Assembly (NCBI GenBank): GCA_001599595.1
Contig: BCHH01000002.1
Coordinates: 2,136,053 to 2,200,052, forward strand
Reading direction: 5' to 3'
Length of the DNA stretch: 64,000 nucleotides
Source: Beverwykella pulmonaria
Taxonomy: Eukaryota > Ascomycota > Dothideomycetes > Pleosporales > Melanommataceae
Positions 1 to 11,788 of this stretch are shown piece after piece (position 1 is the stretch's first letter; the number at the start of each line of letters is the position of its first letter). The position numbers and the translations under genes are program-made. Below the pieces are notes generated by a model. It was given only the letters and a program-made list of their open reading frames with translations, was not told the DNA's origin and ran no database searches.

Positions 1-1589
1 AGCGACCTCCAGGGATATCGATTTCGGCTCGGCACCGGAGGCGGTCGTGAGTTCGTCGAGGTGCGACTGGCACAATTCTCGGAAGAGTGGATATTTTTCG
101 ATGACAGATCCATTGCAGCCGATTGCCATACGTCCAGCGGTCGCTGGAGTCAGGCTTTCTGATTTGATGCGAAGATCCCACAGAGAGTGGATGCCTGCTG
201 CTAGGAAGGCTGCCGCGCGGTGAGACACAAGCTGGGAGACTTGACGGATGAAATGGATATCGTTGTGTGTAGGAGGTTTACTGAGGGGATGTTTTGACTG
301 AAAGAGAGCAATGGCGTTGCTGAGGGGTTTCGACTCATCCATTTCCATGGCTGCAAGTGTTCCAGTGTCTAGAGAGTAGGGTTCGGAGAGCTTCTCGGGA
401 ACCTCTCCGCTGAACAGGCCTGCTGTGCGCACTGCCTCGATAATGATTAATCGGACGATTTCTCCGAGATAACGGCCGCTTATCATATGCTCGAACGGTT
501 GGAAATCGGGGCGCACGTGCGTCTCATTGAGTTGTTCGTCCCATCGCGTAGTGGGGAAAATGTTCTTGCCGAACATGCTGAGTTCGGTGTTGACAAGGAC
601 ATGCGTGGCCTCGTCAAGCCATTTTTGGGGGTAGCCCTTGTACTTGGAAGCCGCAAGTGCCGAAACTGGTAACTGGACTGAAATGTTGAAGCCAGTGCCA
701 AGAATTACTGCAAATCGAGTTGATGGATCCTCATAGGCACGTGACAACAGTGTTGCAGATGAGTCGTTGATGATCGAGTCCATGTGCACTGGAAGGTTCT
801 GGTGACATAATTAGTGTCTTCAGAAAAGTTTCTGTGGAGACGATGACTTACCCTCTTTCTGCATGGGGCCATAATCAGTTCGCTGAGGTCCTGGCCTAGG
901 GTGCCTTCGGTGGCACGGAAGCCCTTGCCCATCGCCAGCAGATTTCCACTGTGGATTGATGTTTGTCTACAGATATGTTAGGGGTTGCTCAATGTGTCTG
1001 GAGTGTTGGTGACCTACTCCACAGGAAAGGACCATGCGAGGCCCATGGGGAACTGCTTCGTGCCATTGATCTTCTTTACCTGCGGGTCTGCAATTGCAGT
1101 CTCAATTCTCTCGGCCATCCAGTCAAAGAAGGCGGTGCCCTGCAGGTAGCGGACGGAATTGTCGATTTTGTAGCTCTTCATCGTGACAATTCGCATGCTC
1201 TTGGTGCCAGTCTGCTTCCCTGTCAACTCGACGACAGCGACACGGAACGTGGACCCGCCGACATCCAGCGCCAGGTAGGTGCCGCGCTCGAGGCCGGTGG
1301 GCAGCTTGTGGTTGTAGGAGGGCAGCATGCAGATGTCGCTTGCCTGGAGTTTTGGCGCGAATTGCTCCTGCAGCCTCCCAGACATCTGCATAAGCTGTGC
1401 AGTCTTGAGCGGCGCCTCGAGAAGGCGCTGGACTTCACGCAAGAGATCATCCATGGATCGATCGTACGTTCGTACAGCATCTCGTGTACGTTTTCGTGAG
1501 GGCAGAGAGGGGAACACAGAGTGAATAAGCGAAGGGAGCATAGCGATGCGTTCTAGAGCCGCGAGTAGGCTCTGCCAAAAGTCGAACAT
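1..1589 (-). CDS. Hexokinase-family sugar kinase, candidate GlcNAc kinase (3' end cut by window edge)
   Basis: Exons on the minus strand: 1589-1018, 966-852 and 798-1, giving 495 residues before the edge. The start is MFDFWQ. Visible hexokinase motifs are the phosphate-1 loop LALDVGGSTFR (about residues 107-116), WSFPVE (186-191), IINDSSATL with the likely catalytic Asp241, LGTGFN, and GCNGSVIEKYP (456-466). The last is the usual DGSV segment with Asn in place of Asp. Both introns (967-1017, 799-851) have GT-AG borders and the frame closes exactly. This is the divergent hexokinase branch that in several filamentous fungi phosphorylates GlcNAc rather than glucose. The substrate here is inferred from the neighbours: a transporter on the same strand and glucosamine-6-phosphate deaminase. 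Only a short C-terminal piece should be missing. Confidence 0.88.
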
Positions 1590-3506
1590 GGGTTTTATAT
1601 GCCGAGAGCGGTCGTGGGGGGTGGCGGAGGGGACAGTGATGTTGTGAGCACTGTCAGACTCCGGAGTGAGGGCCTTGCGGCGGCTTTTGAAGCGTTTCAG
1701 CGGAAGGCAAGGCATGGGGGGACAGATGATTTGTTGATTGATAGTGACAGCGGGGCCAGGCTCTGCGCAATGAGTCGTTTGCAAGCGTATATATCAGACT
1801 TGCAGAGGCCAACGAGATCTCCGGGACGATGGCAGAACACAAAGACTTCAGGCGGGCCGGTGGCATTTGACGACCAATGTCGCAAATGGCCGTGGAGCAT
1901 GGTTGTACGGCGAGTGAGCATATAGGAGAAGGTTGTATCCGCTAAACAGAGCGTTCCTAGGAAAATCCTCCGGCGGTGGTGCGCATGCCCGCCGCTGAGG
2001 CACGGCAACGTAAGGGTGGCGGGTGTGTGGATCCAGGCAGTGGGCAGAGGGAGGTTGGGACGGGAATGCCTCGACGTGGCAGGCGGGCAGCAGGCTCGCA
2101 TCCCTACTCCATACTCGCTCGCGTATGCTCTGCCAGGCACGCTGCGATAGCCACAGGCCATTCAGACGTCGACGCAGGGCGGCGATGATGGCGAAGCTGG
2201 CGGGGGTTCTTGGGGGGATGGGATGTTTCGAGATGGCCATGCTACCGTTACCTTCGTTTCACGCACCAGTCCGCATTAGGGAGGGGACGTTGGCCGGAAG
2301 AAGCGCGATAGGAGCAGCGCCGCGGCTCGATTCAACCATATTGCTGCAACTGCGATCGTCACGGGTGCGGGCGGGCAGTGGGGATGCCACACTGCAACCG
2401 CAATCAGAGCCGTCGCATCGCTGAGATTGGGTATTATTCCAGGCGACATGAAGCTGCGAGGTTGAGATGGAATCGCGTCTTCCACTTCCAAGCATCCCCA
2501 GGGCAGCGGGATCTAGCAAGTGCACGTGCCTCTTCCGCGAGGTGCAGGCTAAGCGCCAGATCTCCGTGCCGTTCAATCGCTGATGCCAGCGCCAATCCGG
2601 CAACCTCTTCTCTCGCGATAGATACGGTTATATCCGACACCACACAGTGCGCTGTTCACATTAACATTTACCTGGGAGCCCTGCATGCGGAGGATCAACG
2701 AAACTCGGATAGCCCGCTAGATCACCAGGCCAGGCCACCAAGCCACCAAGCCACCACGGCTCCGGTGTAACCAGCCGAACTCTCCACTTTCTAGCCTGTG
2801 ACTCGGAGGAGATGCTTGATCAGATCTGGCACGCACATGACTGCGCTATCGATCGGTCGAGGGCTGGGTGCACTGAAACACTCATTCCAGGGAAGGCGAG
2901 AAATAACCCAAGTTGCCGTTGCGCTCGGCACAACTACTTTCACTCGTCTGATCTAGATACGAGGCCTCCAGAAATGCTAGTCATAATACCAAGGGCGGGG
3001 TGGCATTCACGACTATCCAATATCTCGAAGGTAAGCGGTAGACACATGTCGAGATGCATGTCTTGATCAAAGTCCAGGGGGTACGGAGCATGCACGCTGT
3101 CACTGTGGCACCTCTGTAAATTATGTGCACCTTGTTTGCAGACTGATTGGTATCATGTCAAACATTCATTACAATTCCACTAGTTTGTAAACCTGTGCTA
3201 CTATGGGCACAGCGCACAAAACACCAAACTCCGGAGACACCGGCTCGTGCACCATCATGCTCCAAATTAAGAAAGGGGGATATCGTGCAGAGACTTGTAA
3301 GCGAGTGCCAGAGGCGTGACCGTAGTTGTTATACCTCTGCTGAAACATTTACAGAAAAATCCTAGCTCCCAAGCGGGAGTCCGGATAAGAGATATTTCAA
3401 AGCAACATGGACCACTGGTGACCCCGCTTTGAAATTGAGAACCGTTAACATCGAGTGACTAGGCTGAATGGTTCCAGAATTGCTTCGAAAGATTCCAACA
3501 GGCTGC
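1590..3506. other. Intergenic, upstream of the sugar kinase and downstream of the transporter
   Basis: About 1.9 kb with no supportable gene. Several GC-rich ORFs of 60-150 codons overlap on both strands around 1.7-2.8 kb, but they share no motif and contradict each other in frame. It presumably holds the kinase promoter and 5' leader and the transporter 3' UTR. A CRCAAA core lies at 3213-3221. Confidence 0.6.
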
Positions 3507-5141
3507 TTAGACTTTCTCAGACAGCTCGCCTGCAGTAGCAACATGTGCCTTGGGGGCTACTTCTTCCTTGGTCTCATCGGTGAAGGCAAGATCCTTTTCC
3601 AACGACACTGTGTCCTCGACCTTCCACAGAATGACCGGGAGGGCAATGACAAGACTTCCAGGGAGGAGAGCCCAGTTGGATGCAAACATGTTCATGTAAG
3701 GTATCTTGTTCTCGTCCAATCTCCAGGAGATAGCAGCACCAGCGGACTGAATGCCCTTGTAGAAACCCGCGAAGTTCGCAAGCTTTCGTCCGTTGTTTGT
3801 CAAGGCACCCATGAACCTGTATGGCTATTAGAATCCTTTCGGGATCGCTTCGATTGATTTCAAAAACTTACCAATAAACACAAGTCTGCCATGCCGCGTC
3901 GGTAAACCCGTAGAACATGTATAGAACGAACGGACCACCATAGCCCTTGTCTGACCAATCCTTCTTTTCGTTCGCCTTGTCTTCCGCCCACGCGCGATTG
4001 TAGGTTTTCTGAAACTTATAGCCGCAACCCCAGACGATCATGATGACAGAGAAAAGGGCCACCCAAGCACCCTTGGCACGCGTTGAACGGCGAAGGCTCT
4101 TTGAGTCAAGCGCATATCCAAAAATGTACGCACCAACAATCTGCATGATGTAATAGACAACGCCATTCAAAGCCCGGGTCCGAGTGTTGAAATATGCGGC
4201 GTTAATTTCCGTGAAGTGGTAGGCATAGAACCAATTCGAGGCAAAGAACATGGGGAAAAGAGCAAGAATGTATGGATCTGTGAAGAACGTCTCGTAGAGA
4301 CCCATGATCTCAGTTTTCCACGTAGGGTGCTTCATAACAATGACTTTGGAACCGTCATGTCGGATAACGTTCTTGGCGTCAACAAGAGTCCATGACAGAG
4401 CAGCTCCGATGAGGGTGAGAATGAGGAAACCAACATAGGTGCCGTCGGTAACTGTACCGCTGGCCTTAGTGTTTATGTTTTGGCCAAGTGGGATCTGAAA
4501 GACAATTAGAAACATTGCAAATTTAAGCTTGTAACGCAACATACCAAACTTCCAATGACAGCACCGAGATTGAAGATCATCCAAAACCACGAAATGTAGC
4601 GGCCTTTGGACTCTTCTGGTGGGTAGGACATCATGATTGCACCCTGTGCACACCACAGCAGACCGGCGCAAACACCGAGCAGAGCGCCGGCGAAAGTGGT
4701 GAAACCCAGATTCTGCGTATGGTTGTAGCTAAGAAAGGAGCCGACGTAGACAGAGTAACCAATGCCTCCAAAGCACAATGCAGTGCGGATACCGAGCTTG
4801 TTGGTAAAGGTGCCGGCGAAGAATCCGACCACGGCGAAAGTGGAGTACAGTGCAGTATTGGCATTGTTGTTCGCCTTGGGATCGAGCTGGCCGCCGCCTC
4901 CCATGCCATTGAGGGCATTGAACATGCCCGGGCACATGAAACAGACGAAGGAAATAATGACGAGCTGGACGGGCGGCGAGGCATACCAGGGAAACTTGTA
5001 GCCAAAGAGGCTTAAACGCTTGTACATCCAGGAATCGGGGAGTGTTAGGGTGCCAGTGGGCTCATGCAGCGAGTGGTCAGGCGTGGCTGAAGCCTCGTGG
5101 GAGAGCTTCGTCGCACCGTGGGTTTCCGCTGGTGTAGCCAT
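3507..5141 (-). CDS. UNC93-like major facilitator transporter, candidate GlcNAc permease
   Basis: Exons 5141-4545, 4494-3872 and 3816-3507 on the minus strand give 509 residues. After a polar N-terminus of about 50 residues come around 12 hydrophobic segments, including VQLVIISFVCFMCPGMFNAL and YISWFWMIFNLGAVIGSL. The layout and motifs fit the fungal UNC93/DUF895 branch of the MFS. Both introns (4495-4544, 3817-3871) are GT-AG and join cleanly. An in-frame ATG at 5204 would add 21 residues; the 5141 start (MATPAETHG) is preferred because the upstream stretch is basic and proline-rich. It sits between a hexokinase-type kinase and GlcN6P deaminase, so uptake of GlcNAc or a related amino sugar at the plasma membrane is the favoured role. 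That substrate is inference. Confidence 0.87.
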
Positions 5142-6447
5142 TGTGTGAGGGAAGGCAGTCGCCGGGGGCCGTCTCGGTGTGAATTTGTCGTGAGGAAAGT
5201 TCAAGTGTCAAGCGTCGATCAATTGTCGCGCTTGGAGAGTATGGGGGAAGGTGGCAGCGAGCGAGGAGTGGGGAACCTGAGCACACTCAGGGTGTCGACC
5301 GAGCGTCGGGATATTAAATACTAGAATCTCGCGTCCACAGGCAAATAGTGGTTGGCAGCGAAGGAGCACCGGCGACGAGGGTCAGCAGCCACTTTAAGCA
5401 GAGCTCGGGGCTGGCATTCAGGGCCCAGCATTCACTTCGACCTCCTAAGCTAGCTGTCTATATCGGGACACAACCAGCTCCTAATCCTGCACGCGACACC
5501 GAGTGGGGTGAGCACTCACGCCTCGAAATGACTGCGGGTGAGCGTTGTGCGCGCCGGTTCGACGCCGCCAACAGCACAAGCACGGCTACCCGCATCGAAC
5601 CCAGCCTGCAACACCACCACCACAGCGTCTCCGAACGAGCTGCACCTTCTCGGGAGGCGCTCGTGGTTTTCGGATGGATAACCTCGTCTCAAGCCTGTCC
5701 AGCCTGTCCTCAATGCTGATTAGACACATAAACCACAGCGGGGTTGGTCTGAGCGGCGTCCTCGGCCGGGGTATGCAGCCAACGGGAGACCATTAAGGGC
5801 CAGCCCCCCCAGCCCAAGCGATAAGCCACGTCTGTAACGCCTTTTAGCAGGAATGTAACCTCAACCTCACGTCTCGACCACATTCGATGCTTTTCTTATC
5901 ACAGCCCTGAGCATCACCAGCCCACACCAGTTATGCCTCCATGGGCTAACGTCTGCAACAGACTGCAAGCTAAACTCCACCTCCCTCTTCTGTATCAGCA
6001 GCAATAGTTCTCGTGATAGCTAACTCATGTCGCCGTGACAGTAACATGGCAGCAAGCCGTGTGGTTCGGGAGATTGGCGTGTTGTACAACCATGTTCACC
6101 TCACCATCCATTGCACTGCAGCGTAGTTAGTTTGTATGACCGCCGTCGCCGCCTGGTGCCGCAAACAGCCGTAGTCTAGAGCTGAGGGACGTCAATGTGA
6201 GGTGATGGAGTGAGTGCGATGTCTGAAGAAACACGTCGCATTCGGCAGCATATCCGCCCTGCCCCACGACAAGAAGGCCCTAGCATACCATTACTCAGAA
6301 CGAGCATGACCCCCGTTGAGGTGACGTGAAAATACTGCTGTCCGCAGATATATGTCCTCCGCCTGCCTGAACATACTCCCCACAGACCTAGGTATAGGCA
6401 AACCACACAACAAAGGATAAATCCCACACATCACACATACATCCACC
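5142..6447. promoter_or_regulatory. Divergent promoter region between transporter and deaminase
   Basis: 1.3 kb with no supportable gene, between two divergently transcribed genes of the same apparent pathway. It contains several GC-rich SYGGRG (CreA-type) matches such as GTGGGG near 5504 and GCGGGG near 5740. These are short and expected by chance, so they are weak evidence. A better candidate site is listed at 6158. Confidence 0.5.
6158..6166 (+). promoter_or_regulatory. Candidate Ndt80-type (MSE-like) site
   Basis: GCCGCAAAC matches the Ndt80 consensus gNCRCAAAW at eight of nine positions and lies 290 bp upstream of the deaminase start. In Trichoderma the GlcNAc gene cluster is controlled by an Ndt80-like factor (RON1). 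Whether this fungus uses such a factor here is inference. Confidence 0.25.
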
Positions 6448-7787
6448 ATGTACGCATATGCACCTAACTCATCGGCATCCAACACCTTACTTACCCTTTG
6501 CAGGAGGCTTATTATCAGAGACGATGCAGCTCTTGCATCTCAATACGTTGGCGATTATATCATTGGTTCGCGTGCCTACCCTTGCACTTCTGTCCGACAT
6601 CAACTGCAACTTGAGGCTAACGGCGAGACATAAGAGCGCATCTCAGCCTTCAATCCGACACCTGAGAGACCTTTCGTCCTGGGCTTGCCCACGGGCAGCA
6701 GCCCTGTCTTGATATACCAGCGTCTAGTCGAGCGGTACAAGGCTGGCGAGATCTCGTTCCGCAATGTGGTTACCTTCAATATGGTAAGACCCATAGACCT
6801 GCATGAATTGGAGCTTGGCGATGTGTTCCTACGGCGCAGCCTTGAGTGGACTGGCTAACGAGGTGTTGCAGGATGAGTACGTGGGCATACCTCGCGAGCA
6901 CCCGGAATCGTACCATTCTTTCATGTACAAGCACTTCTTCTCGCATGTCGACGTGAAACCCGAAAACATAAACATCCTGAACGGCAATGCCCCCGACTTG
7001 GAATTTGAATGCCAAGAATACGAAGAGAAGATCAAAAGAGTTGGTGGCATTGAGCTCTTCTTGGGAGGAGTTGGACCCGATGGCCATATCGCCTTCAACG
7101 AGCCAGGCTCGAGCCTCAAGTCCCGCACCCGCGTCAAGACCCTTGCCTACGACACGATCCTTGCCAATTCGAGATTCTTTGGAAACGACCTCTCTCAAGT
7201 GCCAAGGATGGCCTTGACGGTTGGGGTCCAAACGGTATTGGATGTACGTGTTCCCTCTGCATGTTGATAGACAAGCATCTGACAGCATTAGGCGCGCGAA
7301 GTAGTCATCATCATCATAGGCTCCCATAAGGCATCTGCACTTCAAAAGTGCATCGAGGGCGGAGTCAATCACATGTGGACCCTGTCGAGCCTTCAGCTAC
7401 ACCCGCATCCAATGCTTGTAGTCGATGAGGACGCGACACTCGAGCTGAAAGTGAAAACTGTAAAGGTACGGAGTGTTTATACATGCACAGCCCCACGCCG
7501 ATCACTCGCTTACTTGTTTCAAGTATTTCAAGAGCATCGAGATGGTAGCGAGCAAGTTAGGATTTCGCCAAATGCTCCCACGTAAACGGGATTCTGTCAT
7601 TGAGGACCAAATCTTATTGGCACAGGCCAGCAGCGACAAACTGGCAGTGCCGCAAGTCGAAATATCTCGCACCGCCAGCCCGGTTCTCGAGCCGATGTCT
7701 TCTCGAATTTCCAGCGAAGCCCCGCGAGTGCAGGATTCGATCGAGGACCCGCCGTTGCTAAACATGCACGCACGTATTGCTACATAG
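6448..7787 (+). CDS. nagB: Glucosamine-6-phosphate deaminase
   Basis: Converts glucosamine-6-phosphate to fructose-6-phosphate and ammonia in the cytosol, the last step of GlcNAc catabolism. Exons: 6448-6449, 6504-6565, 6635-6783, 6872-7243, 7292-7465 and 7524-7787 (340 residues). The first exon contributes only AT of the start codon; the G comes from exon 2, giving MRLIIRDD. With that start the active-site residues fall at Asp72 (FNMDEYVG), Asp141 and His143 ([10 protein letters not shown]) and Glu148, the same numbers as in E. coli NagB. This supports the model. GLPTGSSPV is the phosphate loop. After the conserved core ends near KTVKYFKSIE there is a fungal-type tail of about 80 polar residues. 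Intron 6566-6634 has an unusual GTTCGC donor but a good CTAAC branch site. Confidence 0.93.
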
Positions 7788-8451
7788 TGGGGAAGTGTAG
7801 GGATGGGTAGACAAGGCTGTTTCAATAGGCCGCTGGCCATAAGTGTGTTTCACAGCACTGGATTTTTGTTTTCTTGGGTTCCGGCGAGTATTAAATTTTG
7901 GGCTTTCAAATTGGATCGTCTTGTTTCCTGGGAGCAATGGCAATTTTCATACTAGAATTGGATGTTGATGGCCATAAGGATGTACGATGATATTGATGAG
8001 AAGCATGATTATGATACCCGTGTATTCGTAAATGGTAAACGTACCTGTATTTATTATTCAAAGTATTTATGTAAATAGAATATATTTGTTTATACATGAA
8101 TTTCCTCGTCTGTTGATTAGGTGACTCGCGTTCATAAAACTTACCTTGGAGGTACGATTTCTGATCCTCAAGTCTACTTACCTAGTTTCATAAATCAGTA
8201 GAGCACTGAAGAGAAGGACTATAACAGTGGTCTGGTGTCCAGCGAAGCTGATGAATAACTGACATTTCACAGACTATGACTAAGCAAGGCGCATGTGCAT
8301 TCTCCGGAGTCGAGCTTGCCGAGGCTCATCGCGTCAACATCCATGGTTCACAAGCTAGTCTAGCTCCTGATTCCCATCGTCGAGTCGACAACATCACCCC
8401 GTGCAAGCATGGTCCTGACAATTCGCATTCACTCCAAGCAACTCTCGCAGA
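7788..8451. other. Intergenic
   Basis: 664 bases holding the deaminase 3' UTR (AT-rich around 7.95-8.1 kb) and the promoter of the next gene. No gene or repeat seen. Confidence 0.6.
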
Positions 8452-10112
8452 ATGTCGTCGTCCAGCGCGTCCCAGCCATCTTCCTCCGGTGAACCTAAGC
8501 AAATCGATCCTATCTTGCGCAATGCGCTGCGATACACTGTCAGCCCAAGAGAGTACCAGCTCCTCCATCAGTACCTTCTATCTCGCGCTTCCGCCGTCCG
8601 CAAGAGAACGCCGCCTCCTCGCCGATACGAAGCCATCTCCAAGGGAACCGACGATTACAATGCTGCGGCGATCCGTGCATCACTGCGACTCGCCGTTGTC
8701 ACATTCTCGGGCCTCAAAGCATGGGAACTGATCTCTACCAAGGTTCTGGCGCGGGGGACAACGACGAGGTAATTTCCAGTTGCTTCTTCTTCATACAGCC
8801 TGTACTGATACCACCCACAAGACCGCAGCGCCGTGTCCCTATATGGAAGTCCTCCAATGTCCGATTGACAGGCTCCCTCTCCCTCATACTCCTTTTCCAT
8901 CGGCTCCTACGACGCTTCTTCACTCGACTCCGCGAAAGTCTCCTCAGTAACGATGCGAAACCTTTTCGCCGACGCAATCCCCGCACGGCTAGGTCCTTGA
9001 CCTCGAAAATTGCCCCTGCGATCGGTTCAAGCCTGGCGGGTTTCTTCCTCGCAGTATACCCAGGTGACCAGCTAAGGATTACAATGGCAATATACGTCTT
9101 CACAAGAGCGCTGGAGTTTTGTTACAATTATTTAGAAGACCAAGGCTATACCCGCAACAAGCCAAATTGGTTTGGATCCTGGTTGTTGATGCCAGTGGCT
9201 TCTGGACAGCTGCTCCACGCGTTTGTGTTCGATCGCGACTGCTTCCCCGAGGCATATGGAAAGTTTATACTAAACAACTCCCCGGAGTATATTCAGAAGC
9301 GACCTCAAGACTACCCCAACACCCTCCAATGGCCCTCCACCTTTAGCATCGTTGACAGCTTGGCTCAAATATCGAAAATGCGATGGCCACCATTCGTATC
9401 CCCTATTCTCTTTCCGGTCACCGAGACGCTACCAAAGAGTCTTGCTGCAATCTCGCCCGTTACCTCTCCCGCCCACCCTGCCATCAAGTCCCTATCTTGC
9501 GCTTTACTTCACCCCAACGACCCCTCATGCATACGGACTTACGTGACTTACTGGATTCGGGCTTTCCCCAAGGTCGCGCGGTTCTTTACCATCTTTCTGA
9601 CAGCAATGAGTGTCCCACGCTACAAGGCATTCCTAAACTCGCCGATATCTACCGTTAATCAACTTGCGAAAAGCATTCTCCGTATGTCGCTATTCATCTC
9701 TGGCGCAATCGGAACCAGCTGGGGATCTATATGCTTGTTCCAAAACATCTTCCCTAGGACTTTCCTCCCTACCCAACGCTGGTTCCTCGGTGGCTTCCTG
9801 GGCGGCATGTGGGCATTCCTGGAGCGCAAGAAGGGTCGTGCGAACTTTATGTACTCCGCACGTATGTCCATCGACTCGCTTTGGAAAGTCGGTACCAAGA
9901 GGGGTTGGTGGCGGGGCGTCAAGAACGGTGATGTTCTTCTATTCACGCTAAGTCTAGCGACTATCAATGTGCTATATGAGATATCTCCACGCTCTGTCAA
10001 CAGCGGCGTGGCACGGAAGGGTCTAGGAGTTCTCAGGGGCGAGGGTTGGGTTGACAGGGCGGCACTACCGCGAGAGGGCAAAGGCAAGGCATCCGATAAA
10101 TCTGAGGAATAG
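8452..10112 (+). CDS. Multi-pass membrane protein, TMEM135 N-terminal-like family
   Basis: Exons 8452-8768 and 8822-10112 give 535 residues. The join (AG+A) restores TRPQRRVPIW. The N-terminus is polar (KQIDPILRNALRYTVSPREY), followed by scattered hydrophobic helices such as TSKIAPAIGSSLAGFFLAVY and the motif GAIGTSWGSICLFQ near residue 400. This resembles the fungal 'integral membrane protein' family related to animal TMEM135, which is linked to mitochondria and peroxisomes. The family assignment is from memory of the motifs. Location and function in this organism are not shown by the sequence. The intron 8769-8821 is GT-AG with a CTGAT branch. Confidence 0.82.
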
Positions 10113-10495
10113 AGCAGTAGTATCATTTGATGCGTGCACGGTGTAATGAATAATGACTGGTTGTATGCCTACGGAGGAGGCTTTTTGTTTACTATGAAGT
10201 TCTATTTTGTAGTTAATGTAATATTCTGGATACTCTTCATCTATTTTCAAACCCCTTACTTTTATCTAGCAACTCCTAGTCCCTGACTTCACTTGCCTTT
10301 ACCCCCATCGAGCAATTCCTCGGACTTTGTCGCTAGTCATGCAATCACGTGCTATCCTGCCAACTCGGCGATAATCGGAGATTGATAAGGAGATCTGATA
10401 AAACCCTCGACATTTGGAGTTCCATCTTGTTCAACATCCAACATTTTCACCTACAGAACCGCATTTGCTTTCCCTTCTCCCAAATTATACACACG
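10113..10495. other. Intergenic, SFH5 promoter
   Basis: 383 bases. A CACGTG E-box lies at 10346-10351, 145 bp before the SFH5 start codon. Otherwise nothing seen. Confidence 0.5.
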
Positions 10496-11788
10496 ATGGC
10501 GTCTAAGACCGGAGAACCCGACTACGTATCCGGCGGCCTCGGTGCCGACGCTGCCGCGGATGCCGGAGCTTTTCTCGAGAAGCAAGCTGCTGCGGCGAAG
10601 CAAGCTGAAACAGCTTCATCTACGGAGCCTGTAGAGAAGAAAGAGTCTCCTGTGGTTGAAGATGAGAAGAAGGTCGTGCCAAGTGAGGCTGTAACAGAGA
10701 AAAAGATAGAAGAGCCCGCCACAACAACAGAAACATCCGCAACCGCAGCCACAGCAACCGCTCCCATCCCAGCGGCACCAGGCCCGGATCCAACGCCAGC
10801 AACCTCATCCTCCACAGAACCGACCTGGCCTGAGACCCCCGCCGATCACCCTCTGAAGCAATTCTTTGATTCCATCACGGCCCTCACCGAAGAAGCCTCT
10901 CACAGCGAAGTCTATGGGCTGACCCTCTCTCCTGAGACACCCTTCCACACCAAACTTATCCTCCAAAAGTATCTTCGTGCCAACGCAAACGACCTAGCCA
11001 AAGCGAAAGCACAGCTCCTCGAGACGTTGAAATGGCGTAGGACGTTTGAGCCAAGGAAAGCGGTGGACGAGACGTTTGATAAAGAGCGGTTCGATGGATT
11101 GGGGTATATACTGGAATTGGAGGACGTGCCTGAGAGCCAGAATGAACGAGATGTTGTCACTTTCAATGTTTATGGGGCCGTTAAGGACAACAAGAAGACT
11201 TTTGGTGATGTGGACGGGTGGGTTTAATGCTCCGGATTGATCAACGTGAAGCTAACTTGTGGAATAGTTTCCTCCGCTGGCGTGTCGCCCTCATGGAGCG
11301 TTCAGTGCAGAGACTCAACCTCGCGAATGCTACAAAACCCATCCCCGATTTCGGACAAGGTCCGGATCCCTACCAGGGCATCCAGATCCACGATTACCTG
11401 CAAGTGGCCTTTTTGCGCATGGATCCCGGTACGCTCCATTCATTTTTCACCCTTCCTTGTCCCCTTTACCATGTCTCTCCTTTTCCCGGGTAACGCCCTT
11501 CTAATTAACCATCTAGACATCCGCGCGGCCTCCAAGAAAACCATTGACGTCCTCGGCGCTCATTACCCAGAGACGCTCTCCCGAAAATTCTTCGTTAACG
11601 TTCCTGTGATTATGGGCTGGTTGTTTGCAGCTCGAAAACTAATCGTCGCGCCAGAGACAGCGAAGAAGTTCACCATGCTGAGTTATGGCAACCAGTTGCT
11701 GCCAGAACTGGGGCCAAGCATTCCCAATGTGTATGGAGGAACGGGTGGGGAGTTGGCGGAGGTAGGGGAGGCGTTGAAGGTCGAGTAG
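10496..11788 (+). CDS. SFH5: Sec14-like phosphatidylinositol transfer protein Sfh5
   Basis: Exons 10496-11217, 11268-11428 and 11517-11788 give 384 residues. A low-complexity Ala/Glu/Thr/Pro N-terminus of about 125 residues precedes a CRAL-TRIO N domain (ILQKYLRANANDLAKAKAQL, then ETLKWRRTF) and a CRAL-TRIO lipid-binding domain ending PNVYGGTGGELAEVGEAL. The arrangement and the YGGTGGEL ending are typical of fungal Sfh5, a non-classical Sec14 homologue at the ER and cell periphery. Yeast Sfh5 has been described as a haem-binding protein, so lipid transfer may not be its only activity. Both introns are about 50-90 nt with GT-AG borders, and the joins GG+T and G+AC keep the domain intact. Confidence 0.92.

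Noticed and set aside
1697..2770. Overlapping ORFs of 130-154 codons on both strands
   Set aside because: They conflict in frame, are Arg/Pro/Ser-rich as expected of GC-rich noncoding DNA, and carry no motif.
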